A stretch of DNA of 64,000 bases from Candolleomyces eurysporus. Lineage: Eukaryota > Basidiomycota > Agaricomycetes > Agaricales > Psathyrellaceae. Under the pieces are notes generated by a model. It was not told the origin of the DNA, searched no databases, and saw nothing but the letters and a program-made list of their open reading frames with translations. How positions within the stretch are numbered: the first letter of the stretch is position 1; each line of letters opens with the position of its first letter. The stretch lies in the NCBI GenBank assembly GCA_027579435.1, contig JANBPK010000922.1, positions 1 to 64,000 on the forward strand, written 5' to 3'. Positions 23,261 to 34,220 of this stretch are shown here, one piece after another. A program made the position numbers and the translations under genes.

Positions 23261-23799
23261 CCTCTCGTCATTTGACAGGTTGAGGTGACCAGTGCTAGTG
23301 ATGAGTAATATCACGCTTGCTAGCGCCAGTGCTTCGAGGGTGTATGATGAAGAGCTGGTATGACATGTATGAATATTGGCTAAATAAGAGGCGATACTTG
23401 GACATTGAGCTGAGATCTGGTGTCTAGACTACATCGCACTGCACCACACTTGGTGTGTGACTCGGCTAGCTCAAAAATCGAATCGCGCAGATTGTTATGC
23501 AAACAACTGTGATGGTGTCTATGGGTTGCCCCTAACAAGAGATAAGATAAGATCTTTGATTTGAGTGTCCCGTGTCAACATGTCAACCAAGCGCTAGCGT
23601 CAACACACCTTGAACGTCAACGCGCTCTACATCTTATCTGACGAACAGCGAAACGTGAGTTGAGCAGATATTCAAAGAAGGATCCATTCACATCGCGGTG
23701 CACAGAAGCACGATACACCTACTGACGGCCTCCACTGCATACAATTTTTGTGTCAAACGGAGATCCAGCTCGAATCATCTCGAGCTCAAACGACTCGAC
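23261..23799. other. Spacer between F-box copies 2 and 3
   Basis: Contains a diverged single end of the 19749-19979 element (core ttatgcaaacaactgt, about 23487-23512) and, from 23620, the duplicated F-box upstream segment. No gene seen. Confidence 0.55.
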
Positions 23800-25411
23800 A
23801 TGTCCAGTCAAGTTCCACCGGAAATCCTATCCGTCATATTCCTGCTTCACCAGTCACTTTGTCGGGAGTCCGAAGACGAATTTGAGCCCTGGGCGAATGA
23901 GCCTCAATGGATAGCCACCGCCCAAGTTTGCCAAGCCTGGCGTGAAACCGCTCTGAGCCTCCCAGAACTATGGTGTTCAATCGAGCTGTCAGGACGGCGA
24001 AACCGGTCCACCGCTTTTCAAGACATGCAACTAGAGCGATCACAAGGCCGCTTACTCACCGTGCACTGTTTTCTCCAACATCAAATAGAAACAGCGGCTA
24101 CCAAATACGCGATAGACACTGTGCTGTCGCTCACTCCACGGCTGAAGGCGCTCAAACTAGTCAGCAATCGTTACGAGCTGCTGCGGGCGCTCCTACATCA
24201 TTTCAAATCCTCTCCCGAATTGGTCTCACTGACGGTGAATTGCGATGACGACTACTCTCTGAGCCTGCTTTCAGGTGGTGGAGCACCAAGGCTACAGCTT
24301 TTGCACCTGGTCGGGGGCATGCAGATGCCAGAGTCGTTCGGTAGCAATAGCTTAGCCCACCTCCGGCTGGGCAGCGGCAGGATGGGCTCCTTTGTTCTAT
24401 GGCTTGAACTTTGTGAGGCATTGCGACCATTGGAAAATACATTGAAGACGTTGGCTCTTGATGTCCATCTCCAGGATGTTCCAACCCCTTTCGATCATTA
24501 CCCTCCCCTCCACCTCTCCCAGTTAGAGGAGCTGGCTCTCTGCCAGCCTCCCGACGTTATTTGCCAACTTCTCGGATTCATACGCCTACCGACGTCCACC
24601 AAACTGTATCTGCAGAACGTGCAGCCTCATGGGTTCGATAGATTGGCCTTCCCGAAAATTCTCTCGGCGGTCTCAACATTCCGCTTACCTGCGACTTCCC
24701 TTCAATTATTTCAGTTGTCCCTCTACGTCAAATACAACAGCAGACATCCGATCGGAGAAGTCAGAATCAAAGGATGTATCATTCATGATCATCCGATAGG
24801 CTTTAACCGCGACTGGCACTTCCTCATCGAACCACCATCCATCACTCTCGAGCAGCGACACGTTTTACCGGAAGAGATCGACAGTATTCTGTCTCTCTCG
24901 ACCGATGAGGGGATATGGGGAATTCCCGGATATTCCATCTCCGAACTCGAAAATCTAGAGCTGATGTTGGGCGTCGGTTGGCGCCAAGGGCCACAATTCC
25001 TATGGGATACCCTTGCACAATTACCAAAGCTCAAGAACATTCGTATTCGGAATTCTATTCCGGGTGGCCTCTTTATTTCGCTTGGGCAAGATTCGGAGTC
25101 CATCAGGCGTATATTGGAGGGCAGCCCGAAGGACGTTGCATCCAAGAACAGCAATNCCCCCCCAGTCTCAGTCGTCACGGCCCGAACGTAGCTTCGCTGC
25201 GCTCTATTCAATCGCATTCGAAAACGTCAAATTTTATCGAACGCCCAAGAACGACCCTTCTACCAAAGCGATTGGCCAGCTCCTAGGTAACCTCCGCCTT
25301 CGCCATGAGTTGGGGTGTCCTCTTGAGCTTTTGGCGTTCCGGGGCTGTCAGGGTGTTCGGGCAGCGGAATTAGGAGAGTTGGCGCGATATGTGTCAGAAT
25401 TAGAGAAATAG
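23800..25411 (+). CDS. F-box/LRR-type protein, tandem copy 3
   Basis: Frame of 537 codons once the N at 25156 is dropped; with the N it appears to stop at 25191. Starts MSSQVPPEILSVIFLLHQ, so the F-box is almost at the N-terminus. Then AQVCQAWRETALSLPELW and leucine-rich segments close in sequence to copy 1 (for example GIWGIPGYSISELENLEL), ending GELARYVSELEK. An in-frame upstream extension to 23698 exists, but the context and the copy 2 comparison favour the Met at 23800. Likely SCF adaptor, by family. Confidence 0.88.
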
Positions 25412-25938
25412 GTTTCAACTTGTGTTTTTTCCCCACTGATTTCGAGCCCCCTAACCATTCGCGTTTTGCTAGTTGAGGCTTGAGACTTGACGTTCCTCAC
25501 CTCTGTCAATGGTGGGAGCATATCCGCGCACCGGCTGTGGTATAACCATTAGTCTCCGAGTCGTGAATGTTGACAGATCTCACTGTGACCCGCAATGCCA
25601 GTCTCCGTGAGTGGCAGTGGTAAGTGGAAGAAGGTCGGAAACTGAATAAATGAAATATTTGCGAAACAGTGGCGGATGGTCACGAGTCGAAGTCGTTCAA
25701 AATCCTCTTGAAACAATAGACTAAGCGAAAAACACAGAGTTCTGGAGTACGAAACATACAACTCTTAAATCTTAGAGAGTTCCTAAGATGTCCAAATGAA
25801 ATAAATCATGTCGTTGACCCTGCAGCGCTACTCCTCCGCTACTCCCGGACACATTCTCCACGAATCAACTCTGGTGCACCTCTGGGGGCGGAGGAACTAG
25901 GTTCCCGGTCACGGGTCCTAAGTATACGATCCCTCCCT
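25412..25938. other. Convergent intergenic region
   Basis: No gene seen between the 3' ends of F-box copy 3 and the DUF4112 gene; 3' UTRs expected. Confidence 0.5.
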
Positions 25939-26729
25939 TCAGGCAGGGACAAAGGACTGTCCGCTGCTTGTCGTGACCGGTTGAGGTAGAGTGGGGATCT
26001 CCTGAGCTGTAACTGGCGCGGGTGCAATTTCCACAAGTTCAATGGTCTCCCCAGGCTCGAGGCCTGATCCGGGCTTGACTTGCTCGACGTCCTTCTCCGT
26101 GAGTCCCCCTCCGTTCTTCGACTTGACCCGGCTGCCACTCTGATTGCCAGGTTCAGCTTCTACTTCGCTTTCGGGGTGAAGTCTTAGATACTCCTCTCCC
26201 CTCAGGCGAAGGAATTCTTCAAGAAGCACAGCATTTCGGCTGTTTGCTTTGAATACAGCGAGTGCAATGTCACCAGCGAACGGTATGAGGCTGACCCCAA
26301 AGCTGATAGCGTTGTTCAACATCATTTGTTCCACAAGCCATNGGGGGGAGGTCGGCTCCACGAGCCCTGCGCACGAGGAAGTAATTGAGGGATGCATTGA
26401 CGACATCCCCAATCACGGGTACAAGGGATATGAAGAATGTCCAGCCAAAGTGCATTCCGCAAAGGCTGAAGCCCCTGTCTAGTCTATGCGCCCGGCGCTT
26501 CACTGAACGCAAAATCTTGGCATCGCGCTCAGAAAGGCCGGGTGGTAGCTCTCTCTAATTAATGACCCCCGTCAGCGATGAGATCTCTCGTCGGAAAGGC
26601 GAACTGGTGACATACTTTGCGTCGTTGCTGCTTGCCCTGCTCGTCGGTATAGAGTTCGTACAAAGGGTCTGCCGGGGCGTAGCCTTCGAGATGCCTTTCA
26701 AAAAGCTTCTTGACGACGAAAGATGCCAT
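25939..26729 (-). CDS. DUF4112 membrane protein
   Basis: Two exons (26616-26729, 25939-26554; 61-bp intron), 242 residues when the N at 26342 is dropped. The N-terminal ~45 residues are charged (KLFERHLEGYAPADPLYELY). The DUF4112 core follows with two hydrophobic hairpins, each carrying the family's Pro-Val/Phe-x-Gly-Asp signature: ISLVPVIGDVVNASL and VSLIPFAGDIALAVFKANSRN. The C-terminus is polar, acidic and Pro-rich. The function of this family is not established; the hairpins imply membrane insertion. With the N left in, the protein appears as two unrelated frames. Confidence 0.9.
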
Positions 26730-27259
26730 TGTGAGGCTTGGGATGTTGAAAATACATGGCCAAGAAGCGTTGAACAAACTTATAAACTGCATCATGCACA
26801 GCGACACGGATAACTTCAAGCTGATCCTTCTCCTCGACTCCAGCCAAGACCGTACCATTACCGTAGGGGAGGATTCTTTCGGTGAGGAGCTACGTCACCT
26901 ACGATGATCATCTCGGAGTTTGAGGGATTCTTGAGCGCGAGTCCAGGGGAATTTCAAACTCAGCCGATGTCCAAACTGGGTGGGCTCGTCACCTTCCTCC
27001 CCTCCAATTACGGTTGGAGTCGAGCCTAAGCCGACCCGTATCCGTAGGGCTATTCAAGTTCACACCATCCCCACTTACCTGCCGGATAATGCGTACCCAT
27101 GGATGTGGTGTAACCACATCCAGGCGAACGAGAACGTGTGGAGCGAAGGGAGCGCCGATCAGTCTTGGACGCTTGGCCATCGTAGCTCGACAACTGGGTG
27201 GTGCAATAATACACTTCGATTGACGTGGGGCTCTTGGTGCAAGCAACAGAACCATTGTA
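26730..27259. other. Upstream region of the DUF4112 gene
   Basis: About 530 bp with only short, unconvincing frames. Promoter of the minus-strand gene expected here. Confidence 0.45.
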
Positions 27260-28032
27260 CTCTTCCCTAAGTTCTAATATGTCATTGATGTTGCACCAGT
27301 TACAAAACCTTGCACCACTTTCAAGATATCATGTGAACTGGTTACCGACAACCCGCCGCTTCCCGCCTTTTCTATTTTGATCACAATCCCGCCCGCCAGT
27401 GCGCCGGGATGGCACACCTCACACCCATTGCTCCCTGGTCAGCAAGGTGATCAATCTTGGTCTATTCTGTCTGATAACCTTGGTTCATTGCATTGGGCCT
27501 ATTGATATTACAATACTTCTAGATGGGGCCCCCTTTGTGCACTCTGGGCACATAGCAGTCACAAAAACATGTCTAGCTGGTAAACAGACTCATACTGAGA
27601 GAGGGGAGTGCAGACAGGGATTCTTCTGAGTGTATGGGAGCAATCAATATGTATTATAAGGCATGTATCATATTTTTATGAGGCTACAATNAAAAAACTT
27701 GACTTGCAGTTGAGAGTTGGACATGCAATATCAGGTGAGTTTGGCGACTTTGACAATGCCAACTTTGAGGAAGATAGATTAATTTTTCAAACAGAAGATC
27801 AAGAGAGTAGGCTACCACAGTGACTGATTACAGGTTTTATTTCAATTATCGGGCAGCACTGTAACACGATAGAGCAAAATCTATCAGTTCTTCCTGATTC
27901 AGCGCGCTTTTAAACGGGTTCTGATTGCTGGGGTTTCCCATCTCCATCCCGCTGATTGGGGCTTACGGACTCCTGATGCTTGCTTGATACACCACTTTGT
28001 AAGCCGTTGATACATTATATTACAGGTCATTT

Positions 28033-28080
28033 GTGGTGCATTGGCCATGCACCACCTGGGCATCTGCCCAGCCTTAGGCT
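28033..28080. repeat. Three abutting short inverted repeats
   Basis: gtggtgca/tgcaccac (28033-28055, 7-bp loop), ctgggca/tgcccag (28056-28071, 2-bp loop) and agcct/aggct (28070-28080, 1-bp loop) lie end to end. All arms are perfect. Confidence 0.85.
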
Positions 28081-28646
28081 GCATAAATAACTGTTGTGAA
28101 TCGTGCATCATACAACCCACTTCAATTGTTGTGATTTGTGCACCATTCCGACAGTATCAGCTGAGCTTGAACGATTCACATTTTCACCTTTTCCCAATCG
28201 ACAAATTCCTTGGTCTCATCGCCCAGCGCTCGTCAGGGCCTCAGTCTGTTCTTGTCCTAACACCAGTCCAGTGGTTAACGGTTATGCAGAACTTTAGTGC
28301 AGCCTTACACAAAACCGAGTCCCATTCCTCATCCTCAACAGGCAAGATATTCAGGACTTGCTCTCTATTTGTGCACCATGATGGAGAGCATCCTGCTGTT
28401 CAGTCAGTCGAAAGGGCCTTAATGACCGCCAAAAAAGATGACTTCTATTATAATTTTTTATGCTGCCCCGTAATATCACTCAAAGAGGATGGAGATATGG
28501 TTCGCCCTGTCGTTATGACCAGCATTTTTTGCAGTGATGCTGAAGCTGGTGACATCATTTTCTACAGCTACGAAGCTAGACTCCTCGAACATCTCTATCG
28601 ACGCAGCCAGACGCTTTTCAATTTTCTCGGCACTCTTATTATTTGA
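28041..28646 (+). CDS. Hypothetical ORF, 201 codons
   Basis: Intronless frame inside the foreign-looking block. Contains TPVQWLTVMQNFSAAL and VVMTSIFCSDAEAGDIIF but no domain I recognise. It begins within the hairpin cluster. The A+T-rich codon choice differs from the surrounding conserved genes. It could be part of a mobile element or chance; the length is its main support. Confidence 0.25.
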   Translation: MAMHHLGICPALGCINNCCESCIIQPTSIVVICAPFRQYQLSLNDSHFHLFPIDKFLGLIAQRSSGPQSVLVLTPVQWLTVMQNFSAALHKTESHSSSSTGKIFRTCSLFVHHDGEHPAVQSVERALMTAKKDDFYYNFLCCPVISLKEDGDMVRPVVMTSIFCSDAEAGDIIFYSYEARLLEHLYRRSQTLFNFLGTLII

Positions 28647-28931
28647 GCATGAGAAGGATGGAGGAAGAAGCAGACAGTTGTCGCAACCTCATCCCAATGC
28701 TGTGCAGAGCCATTGCCAGGATAATGGGTTGCCTTGCTGTGTTTCCAGCCTGAGGTTGCTTAATTCCCAAAATCCAGCTCGGTTCAGTTGCGGAAAGGTC
28801 AAACGGCACAGAGTCCCCATGGGACTGTCGCAAAGCTATGACAGAGAGTACCGATTTCTGGAATTTATTTGAGCTATCATATTAATACTTCTGCGTGGAA
28901 AACGAGGTCATATAGCAGCATACACTTGAAA

Positions 28932-29801
28932 TTAAGTTTCGCAAGTCCGCCATTGCAAGCCGAGGGTCTGAGTGAACAAGTCGAAACCCCGTGTTTAAGC
29001 AAAAAAGCGAACGACAGTTCAGCGGAAGAGGCCTGAGACACTCACCAAGATAGAGTCCGTGGAAAAATAGCCGAATGCCTGGGTATTAGCGGAGTTGCTA
29101 ACACGGATTTCGCTGTTGACTTTCAAGACTGTGCCAGAGCCGCATGGCGATGTCACAGTGAGGTCGAATGCGTCCCGGAAAGTGTAGTCGCCACCAGCAG
29201 GGCCAGTAAGAGTAGAGCGAGCAGTAGCCAGATCAGTTTTCCCTTGAAAGTAGAAGGTGAATTGTTGCGATCCGGTAACTTTGCTATCCAGTTGATAGTA
29301 ACCACGCTAGAGGCAAGGTATAATATGACATCGAGTAAACGGGAAGAGATACGGGCGTTACTCACATAATCTACGGTGGCAACACCAAAGGTGAACCCGG
29401 CAGGGACGTTGACATCGAAGCTTAACTGGCAAGCTCTCCTGTTGCGGCTGATAGGAACACCCGGACCGGCTTCAGCGAAGAGCTCGGTGAACTCCACGAT
29501 CACAGTAGTTTTATCAGCTGCGGTTGCGTCAGACGCAACGCTAAGGAGACGATCAGATAGAACATACGGCTGAGAAAGTAGTAGGTGCTCCCTGGTGGGC
29601 ATCCGATGCCGAGAAAACTGACACTCGTACTAAATGCGCCATGCTGAGCGTCAGGGGCTGTAAGCGAAGCAAAAAGGTGACCTACATGTCAAAACCTGGA
29701 GGGTGGGGTCCTGGAAAATCAACACGCTTCTCAAAACTGGCGCTGGGTGCGGCAAACGCAACAGAGGCAAGAGCGAGGAGTGAAACGATCGACTTGAACA
29801 T
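28932..29801 (-). CDS. Secreted DUF4360 protein
   Basis: Five exons (29686-29801, 29568-29629, 29366-29517, 29046-29306, 28932-28967), 208 residues, all GT-AG. Signal peptide at residues 1-18 (FKSIVSLLALASVAFAAP) with a possible Lys-Arg processing site at residues 25-26 (FEKRVDF). The DUF4360 domain follows: SVSFLGIGCPPGS, LSPDKTTVIVEF, RRACQLSFDVNVPAGF, VDYRGYYQLD, YTFRDAFDL, and the typical terminal LQWRTC. Four Cys residues in the conserved places suggest disulfides. The family is secreted in fungi and bacteria with no established activity. Two TATA-like boxes stand upstream. Confidence 0.93.
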
Positions 29802-29843
29802 TTTTGGGCGGCCCGTTTAAGTTCGATTCACTTTACTCAACGT

Positions 29844-29881
29844 CTTTTATATCCTCGCGGGGATATTTATAGCATAATGCA
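29844..29881 (-). promoter_or_regulatory. Two TATA-like boxes of the DUF4360 gene
   Basis: On the minus strand TATAAAAG (29844-29851) and TATAAATA (about 29874-29881) precede the ATG by about 45 and 75 bp. Between them is a short inverted repeat (atatcc/ggatat). Assigned from motif and position. Confidence 0.5.
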
Positions 29882-30443
29882 CTGTAGATCGTCGGAAGAA
29901 ACTACGGAAAAGGGTTATCGGACGTGTTAAGGTCCCTTCTTTTAAACGATAGGGCGGCGCGGACAGACAACTCCTTATAAAGTCAATCACCATTGGTGAG
30001 TCCAGACCTTGCTCAATGCATATGACAAGGCGTGGCGTGCAAGGTCGGAAAATCTCCTACCGCGCAATGTAATTGCGGCCAAACGACATGTACAGTCCAA
30101 TGTCTTTGATCCCGCCAAATTATGGGAAGGCCGCGCTATACACGGAAGGAATCATACCAAACGGTACTACCTACGATCGGTGGTGAATACTCGCGGGATT
30201 TCGATGCATACTTATCCGGAAAAAGGTGCCCAATGGTGGGGGCAATCCTCAAGCACCTTACGATATCCGAGTCTAGATATGACAATGTGGGTAAGGTTTA
30301 TTTCTAGAGGAAGGCTCTCGATGGGCATGATAATGCTGCTGGACGCGTTCACCTGGAAAATGGCGAGTACTGGCATTCAGGTATATTTTTTGCCTTCCTC
30401 GGTGCTCCCTGCATAGCCAGGAAGCCATAGAGACGGTTCATCG
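29882..30443. other. No supported gene
   Basis: The plus-strand frame at 30009-30416 (KLWEGRAIHGRNHTKR) has no recognised domain and no exon support. Promoter of the DUF4360 gene at the left edge. Confidence 0.4.
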
Positions 30444-31330
30444 TCACAATATTGATAACGAAATGAGGAAGAGCACTTGGACATGTCCTCGGATAGCCGC
30501 TTTATCGCCATGTTTAGAAGCTGGCCGCGTCGATCCTATCCCTTGTCCTAATCTTGAGCTTGAAAGGCTGTCGGTTCTTCTCAATCGCGCGATAACGGCA
30601 CTTTGTTTTTGCGGGCATTCGGTTTCTGTTTGGATAAGGAATTGTGAGTCATAAATAATCGATGTATGGATGCCCCGGGAACAGAAGTACCAATACAAAT
30701 TAGCATCTCGAAAAGGGGGTCTAGACGGATATTACTCGAGTCATCGAGTGAGAATGAACCTTCTGCCAAGCTCAGCTGCCTAAGTTGAATCAAGTCTATA
30801 CCAGTCGCTCCGTGGCCGTCCTTGTTGTTTACATTGCTGGCTCGGACTTCGCGGCCAAATTTCAAAATAGTATCCTTGCAGTAAAGTTTAATTTGTTGAT
30901 TTAGTCTTTACCTAGCAGAGGTTGCTCATATGTTGCGCGGGCAGTTGCTTTGGATGGAAAATATCGTCAAATTGAACCCCAACGCCCCTGAGCATGAGAA
31001 TAGTCCGACCTTCATATAATTGTCCTTGGACTGTGACTCGTTTAATCAGTGAAGTAAGTCTCTGTCGGTTACGTTTGAGGCTGTCGAGTTCTAGGCGAGC
31101 CCGGAGATTTTTATCACCTGCACCAAGGATATGAAGACTTGCTACTTTATCTCCGCCTTCGTCATCAACTGGGGTGGGTAATTCATTCCTCGTGGTATCA
31201 AAGAAATGGTACAATTCGTGGCAGAGTCTTTCAAGATATTCAAGGAAAGGTTTACTTAGTTGCTGGAGGACCGTCCATAATTCCCTTTGACATTCTGAGC
31301 ATTATCACCGGGTTGCAGTCGACGAGGTCG
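30444..31330 (-). pseudogene. Possible F-box/LRR relic
   Basis: Three minus-strand frames in order carry fragments like agaric F-box/LRR proteins. They are ELWTVLQQLSKPFLEYLER before LPTPVDDEGGDKVASLHIL (about 31290-30912), then LIQLRQLSLAEGSF (about 30865-30581), then LRRTDSLSSSRLG (to 30444). They are in different frames with stops between and no intact F-box. Similarity is judged by eye only. Confidence 0.28.
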
Positions 31331-31939
31331 ACAGTGATCGTGATTAGAAGGGACACCTATCCTCGCCTACCCCTTTTGGCTCACAAGACACCTTCTCCCG
31401 CCCTGCGATCATTCGTTGCCGGCAGCATGGCACGCCTTAGACCTGCGGAGCTCGAGATAAAACTTGCTCGGTAGGTGGTGGACGTCTTGCAGAGACGCGC
31501 GTTATCTTTGGGGGGTTTGCATGGCGAGACCCGAAGCTGGATAGATTAGACTTTGGTAGCTGTGTGAGCCAAATTGGGGGGTCCGCTCTTTTACCCAGAT
31601 GCTAGCTATGGCTACAAATGTTTCATGTACCGGACCTTGAATCAATGATAATTATGAATGCACTCCAATGTCCGAGTAAAATCTTTCTTTAGGCTTACTT
31701 CCCCTTCGAGTGCGCTAAAAGCATTGAATTGGATCCTCAGCTCGGAAAGAAGAGAAGGACTTCTTTCGGAGCGCATGCATAGGCATGTGTACGGTCACAA
31801 CTACTGCATGTCCGGGGTGGTTGCAAACACAAACAAAATCAAGCTTTATATCTATGGCGTTAACAGACTGGCGGTCCTGGAACCAGGCCCTTCTTAGCAG
31901 TGTTAATATCCCCTCCACTCACTCGAGAGCTTAGCTAGC
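31331..31939. other. No supported gene
   Basis: Short unsupported frames only. Upstream region of the zinc-finger gene. Confidence 0.4.
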
Positions 31940-32291
31940 ATGTACGGCTGCAAGAATTGCGAACGTCAGTTCTGGTCTGAGCAAGCTATCAAGATGCATT
32001 GCAGAGATACAGGTCATCGTCGATGCCATGGGATTAGCTGTGGCTGTTGCACCAGATCGTTTGGCTCGGCGGAACCTTACGACCAGGTATGCTTTGCGCT
32101 CCGGCTTTGTTTAGCGAGGCTTACTGACTTACCAAACGCGTCAAACTCTGTCGCGATAGCACCGTCGGGATGCTCCAGCACACAGGGTCTGCAGAAGGTG
32201 TGATCGAGAGTTTGAGACGTATGGAGGATATGAAAGTGTACGTTGTCCATGGATTCCGAAACGGTTCATGACCTCATTTTTTTATTTATAG
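31940..32291 (+). CDS. Small C2H2 zinc-finger protein
   Basis: Two exons (31940-32086, 32160-32291; 73-bp intron), 92 residues. Finger 1 is C-x2-C-x12-H-x5-H (YGCKNCERQFWSEQAIKMH, ending DTGH). Finger 2 spans the splice junction: CGCCTRSFGSAEPYDQ joined to HRRDAPAH. A third begins VCRRCDREFETYGGYE but lacks its His pair before the stop. The repeating C-x-x-C-x-R-x-F pattern and the 'D(T/A)xxH' ends match short multi-finger proteins common in agarics, normally with more fingers. It is therefore probably truncated at the C-terminus or part of a longer gene with a further intron. Nucleic-acid binding is inferred. Confidence 0.62.
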
Positions 32292-32491
32292 CACTGTCGA
32301 GCGAAGCATTGGAGATGAGAGCAGTCCTGGTCTACTCTTTCGATAGCCTGTACCTTGAAAGCTTTGTACTGTCCAAGTTTGGGGTTAGCCAATTGCACAC
32401 TCTGACATCACCGATGATTAAAGCAGGCGCAAGCATAAAACTCGCCGAGTCGCAGCCTTGGGGTAAAACCTTTTTCTATGACCCTCGCGCC

Positions 32492-33224
32492 ATGGTGGCT
32501 CCACGAGATCCAGATGCATCTGCACCCGGGACAGGCTTTGACCCAGAGAGCAAGAACACGCCTTTGCATAGGTCATGTCGCGTTCTTTGATAGAGACGGT
32601 GATGGGATTATCTGGCCGATGGACACGTTCGTTCCAACGTCCTTTCTGCAAATCAGAAGGACAAGCCTTCGATGAAAATGAGTTGCCTACAGGGGATTTT
32701 TTCTCCCTGCTATCGGTGAAGGCTATCCACGGGGAGCGGCCCTCTTCTTTCCTTGGCATAACGCGAACACCGACTTTGTCATACGATTGTTACGTTCAGT
32801 AACTATGTGAGTTGGGGCACCTGGCTGCTAGACCCTTTCTTCAGATTGAAGCTTAGAAACATGCGTCGGGCAAAGCACAGTTCAGATTTGAAGTTTTCAC
32901 CAAAATCGGCATATTCGATGACGCACGCTTCAACAACATGTTCGAGATATATACCGAGGTGCCTCATACACACATGACGTTCGCTGGGGCAATACATATG
33001 GCTCATTTCAATATAAACCTTTGGGATCCCTTTCCTCGAATCTTCTTCAGGATTTCTCGGTTTTTGTTGTGATAGCTTCAGTGCTCCATTTCTGACGTCA
33101 TTCCAATCTCCATCAGTTTGGCTGGTTCACTGGAATCTTTGAGTGGCTAGTAACGTACCTCTTTCTATGGCCTGGAGATGGCCAGATAGCGAAGGAAGAT
33201 AGATATCAAAGGGGTCTACAACGT
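32492..33224 (+). pseudogene. Decayed caleosin copy
   Basis: Paralogue of the caleosin at 48606-49494, in the opposite orientation. Matching pieces: MVAPRDPDASAPGTGFDPES, then after a +1 shift HVAFFDRDGDGIIWPMDTF. Then WGTWLLDPFFRLKLRNMRRAKH in another frame, THMTFAGAIHMAHFN-like sequence, and WFTGIFEWLVTYLFLWPGDG. Frame breaks occur in at least two places. The donor that in the active gene reads gatcct|gtgcgt is gatcct|ttcctc here, so that intron cannot be spliced. Similarity includes the promoter (ctctgacatcaccg with aaagc.. block at 32399-32450). Confidence 0.82.
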
Positions 33225-34220
33225 ACGTTACTATTCCACGTTCCTTTGCGCAATGTGGAACGCTGACTCGGATGCGAACTTGGCAGGGTTCCATTTTTCA
33301 TGTTTACTCGGGTCGCAAGCCCACGAGCAAAGGTTAGAGAGGTGCCACCAATGATATCGAGTATGTAAATGTAGATTGCTCTGGCGTTCGGAGTATTAGT
33401 ATTACAGTATCTCATAGAGTTTGAACCTTCGAAACGCTTTCCAAATTGGAGCGAGTCGATGGTCCATCGTGACTTGGATCTCGTGGCCGGGTGAGCCTCT
33501 CTACCTCCAGAATCGGATCGACACCCAAAATTACTCCACTGCCATGTCGATAGACCGCCTTTCTCGCTACATAATCGCGACGTGTATCCGTTTAGAACCA
33601 CGAGAAGACTTCTTGGTTAAGCGTTTACTGATGTACTCGCTCCCGGGACTCCACTGGCGAGCCTCTGCAAAGCGTCTTTCCAAGGCCCTACTGCAAGGTG
33701 GAGTACTAGCTAGGAGGCGGCCCCATGATTTCGAGGATCCAACCTCAAGATTATCCAAGAAAAGGGGCTGAAATGCCACTTTCGTGAGTGCTGTTCTGCT
33801 CTGTTCCAATTGCAACACGAGCTTACGGAGCATCAGCTGGGCATTTCTTGGCTCTGGACCACCCAGCCAAGAAGCCCGTCGTTTTGAGCGACTAGGACTT
33901 GAGTCCAGCGACGATTTGGAGCTGGAGAGCGCCAGAGAAACCTCGTCGAACCCCAATCTGGCTGTGAAGCTGCCTCTTTTGGCCAGGAAGAGTGCTTGTG
34001 GATTGAGGACCGCACCAATATAAGCCCGAGAGACTGGGCGCCAGCTGATGAACGTGCGTCATGGTGTGGCGGTGCGATCAGAGTGACATCGCCACCTGCG
34101 CATGGTCTTGGCGGAAGGAAGCCTGGACCTATATACGTCCCGCTTTCCGCTCTACTTTTTACTCCACCACCGCTTTCCCTTCTCTCTACCACCAACTACC
34201 CCACGACGACGACGTCTCGT
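33225..34220. other. About 1 kb without a confident gene
   Basis: A minus-strand frame at 33567-33956 (130 codons, Ser/Arg-rich, with VLQLEQSRTALTKVAFQPLF) is open but has no recognisable domain and could be chance. The right end is the promoter of the transporter gene. Confidence 0.35.

Larger units (their letters stand above)
27260..28900. other. Eroded foreign-looking block, possible transposon remains
   Basis: This stretch appears richer in A+T than its flanks, repeatedly carries the word tgcacca/tggtgca, and contains open-frame pieces with unusual composition. One is at 27608-27823 (LQLRVGHAISGEFGDF), interrupted by the N at 27691, and a longer one at 28041-28646. No terminal repeats or transposase motif were identified, so the type of element is undetermined. 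Confidence 0.3.

Noticed and set aside
30009..30416. 135-codon plus-strand frame
   Set aside because: No domain, no partner exons, poor codon character.
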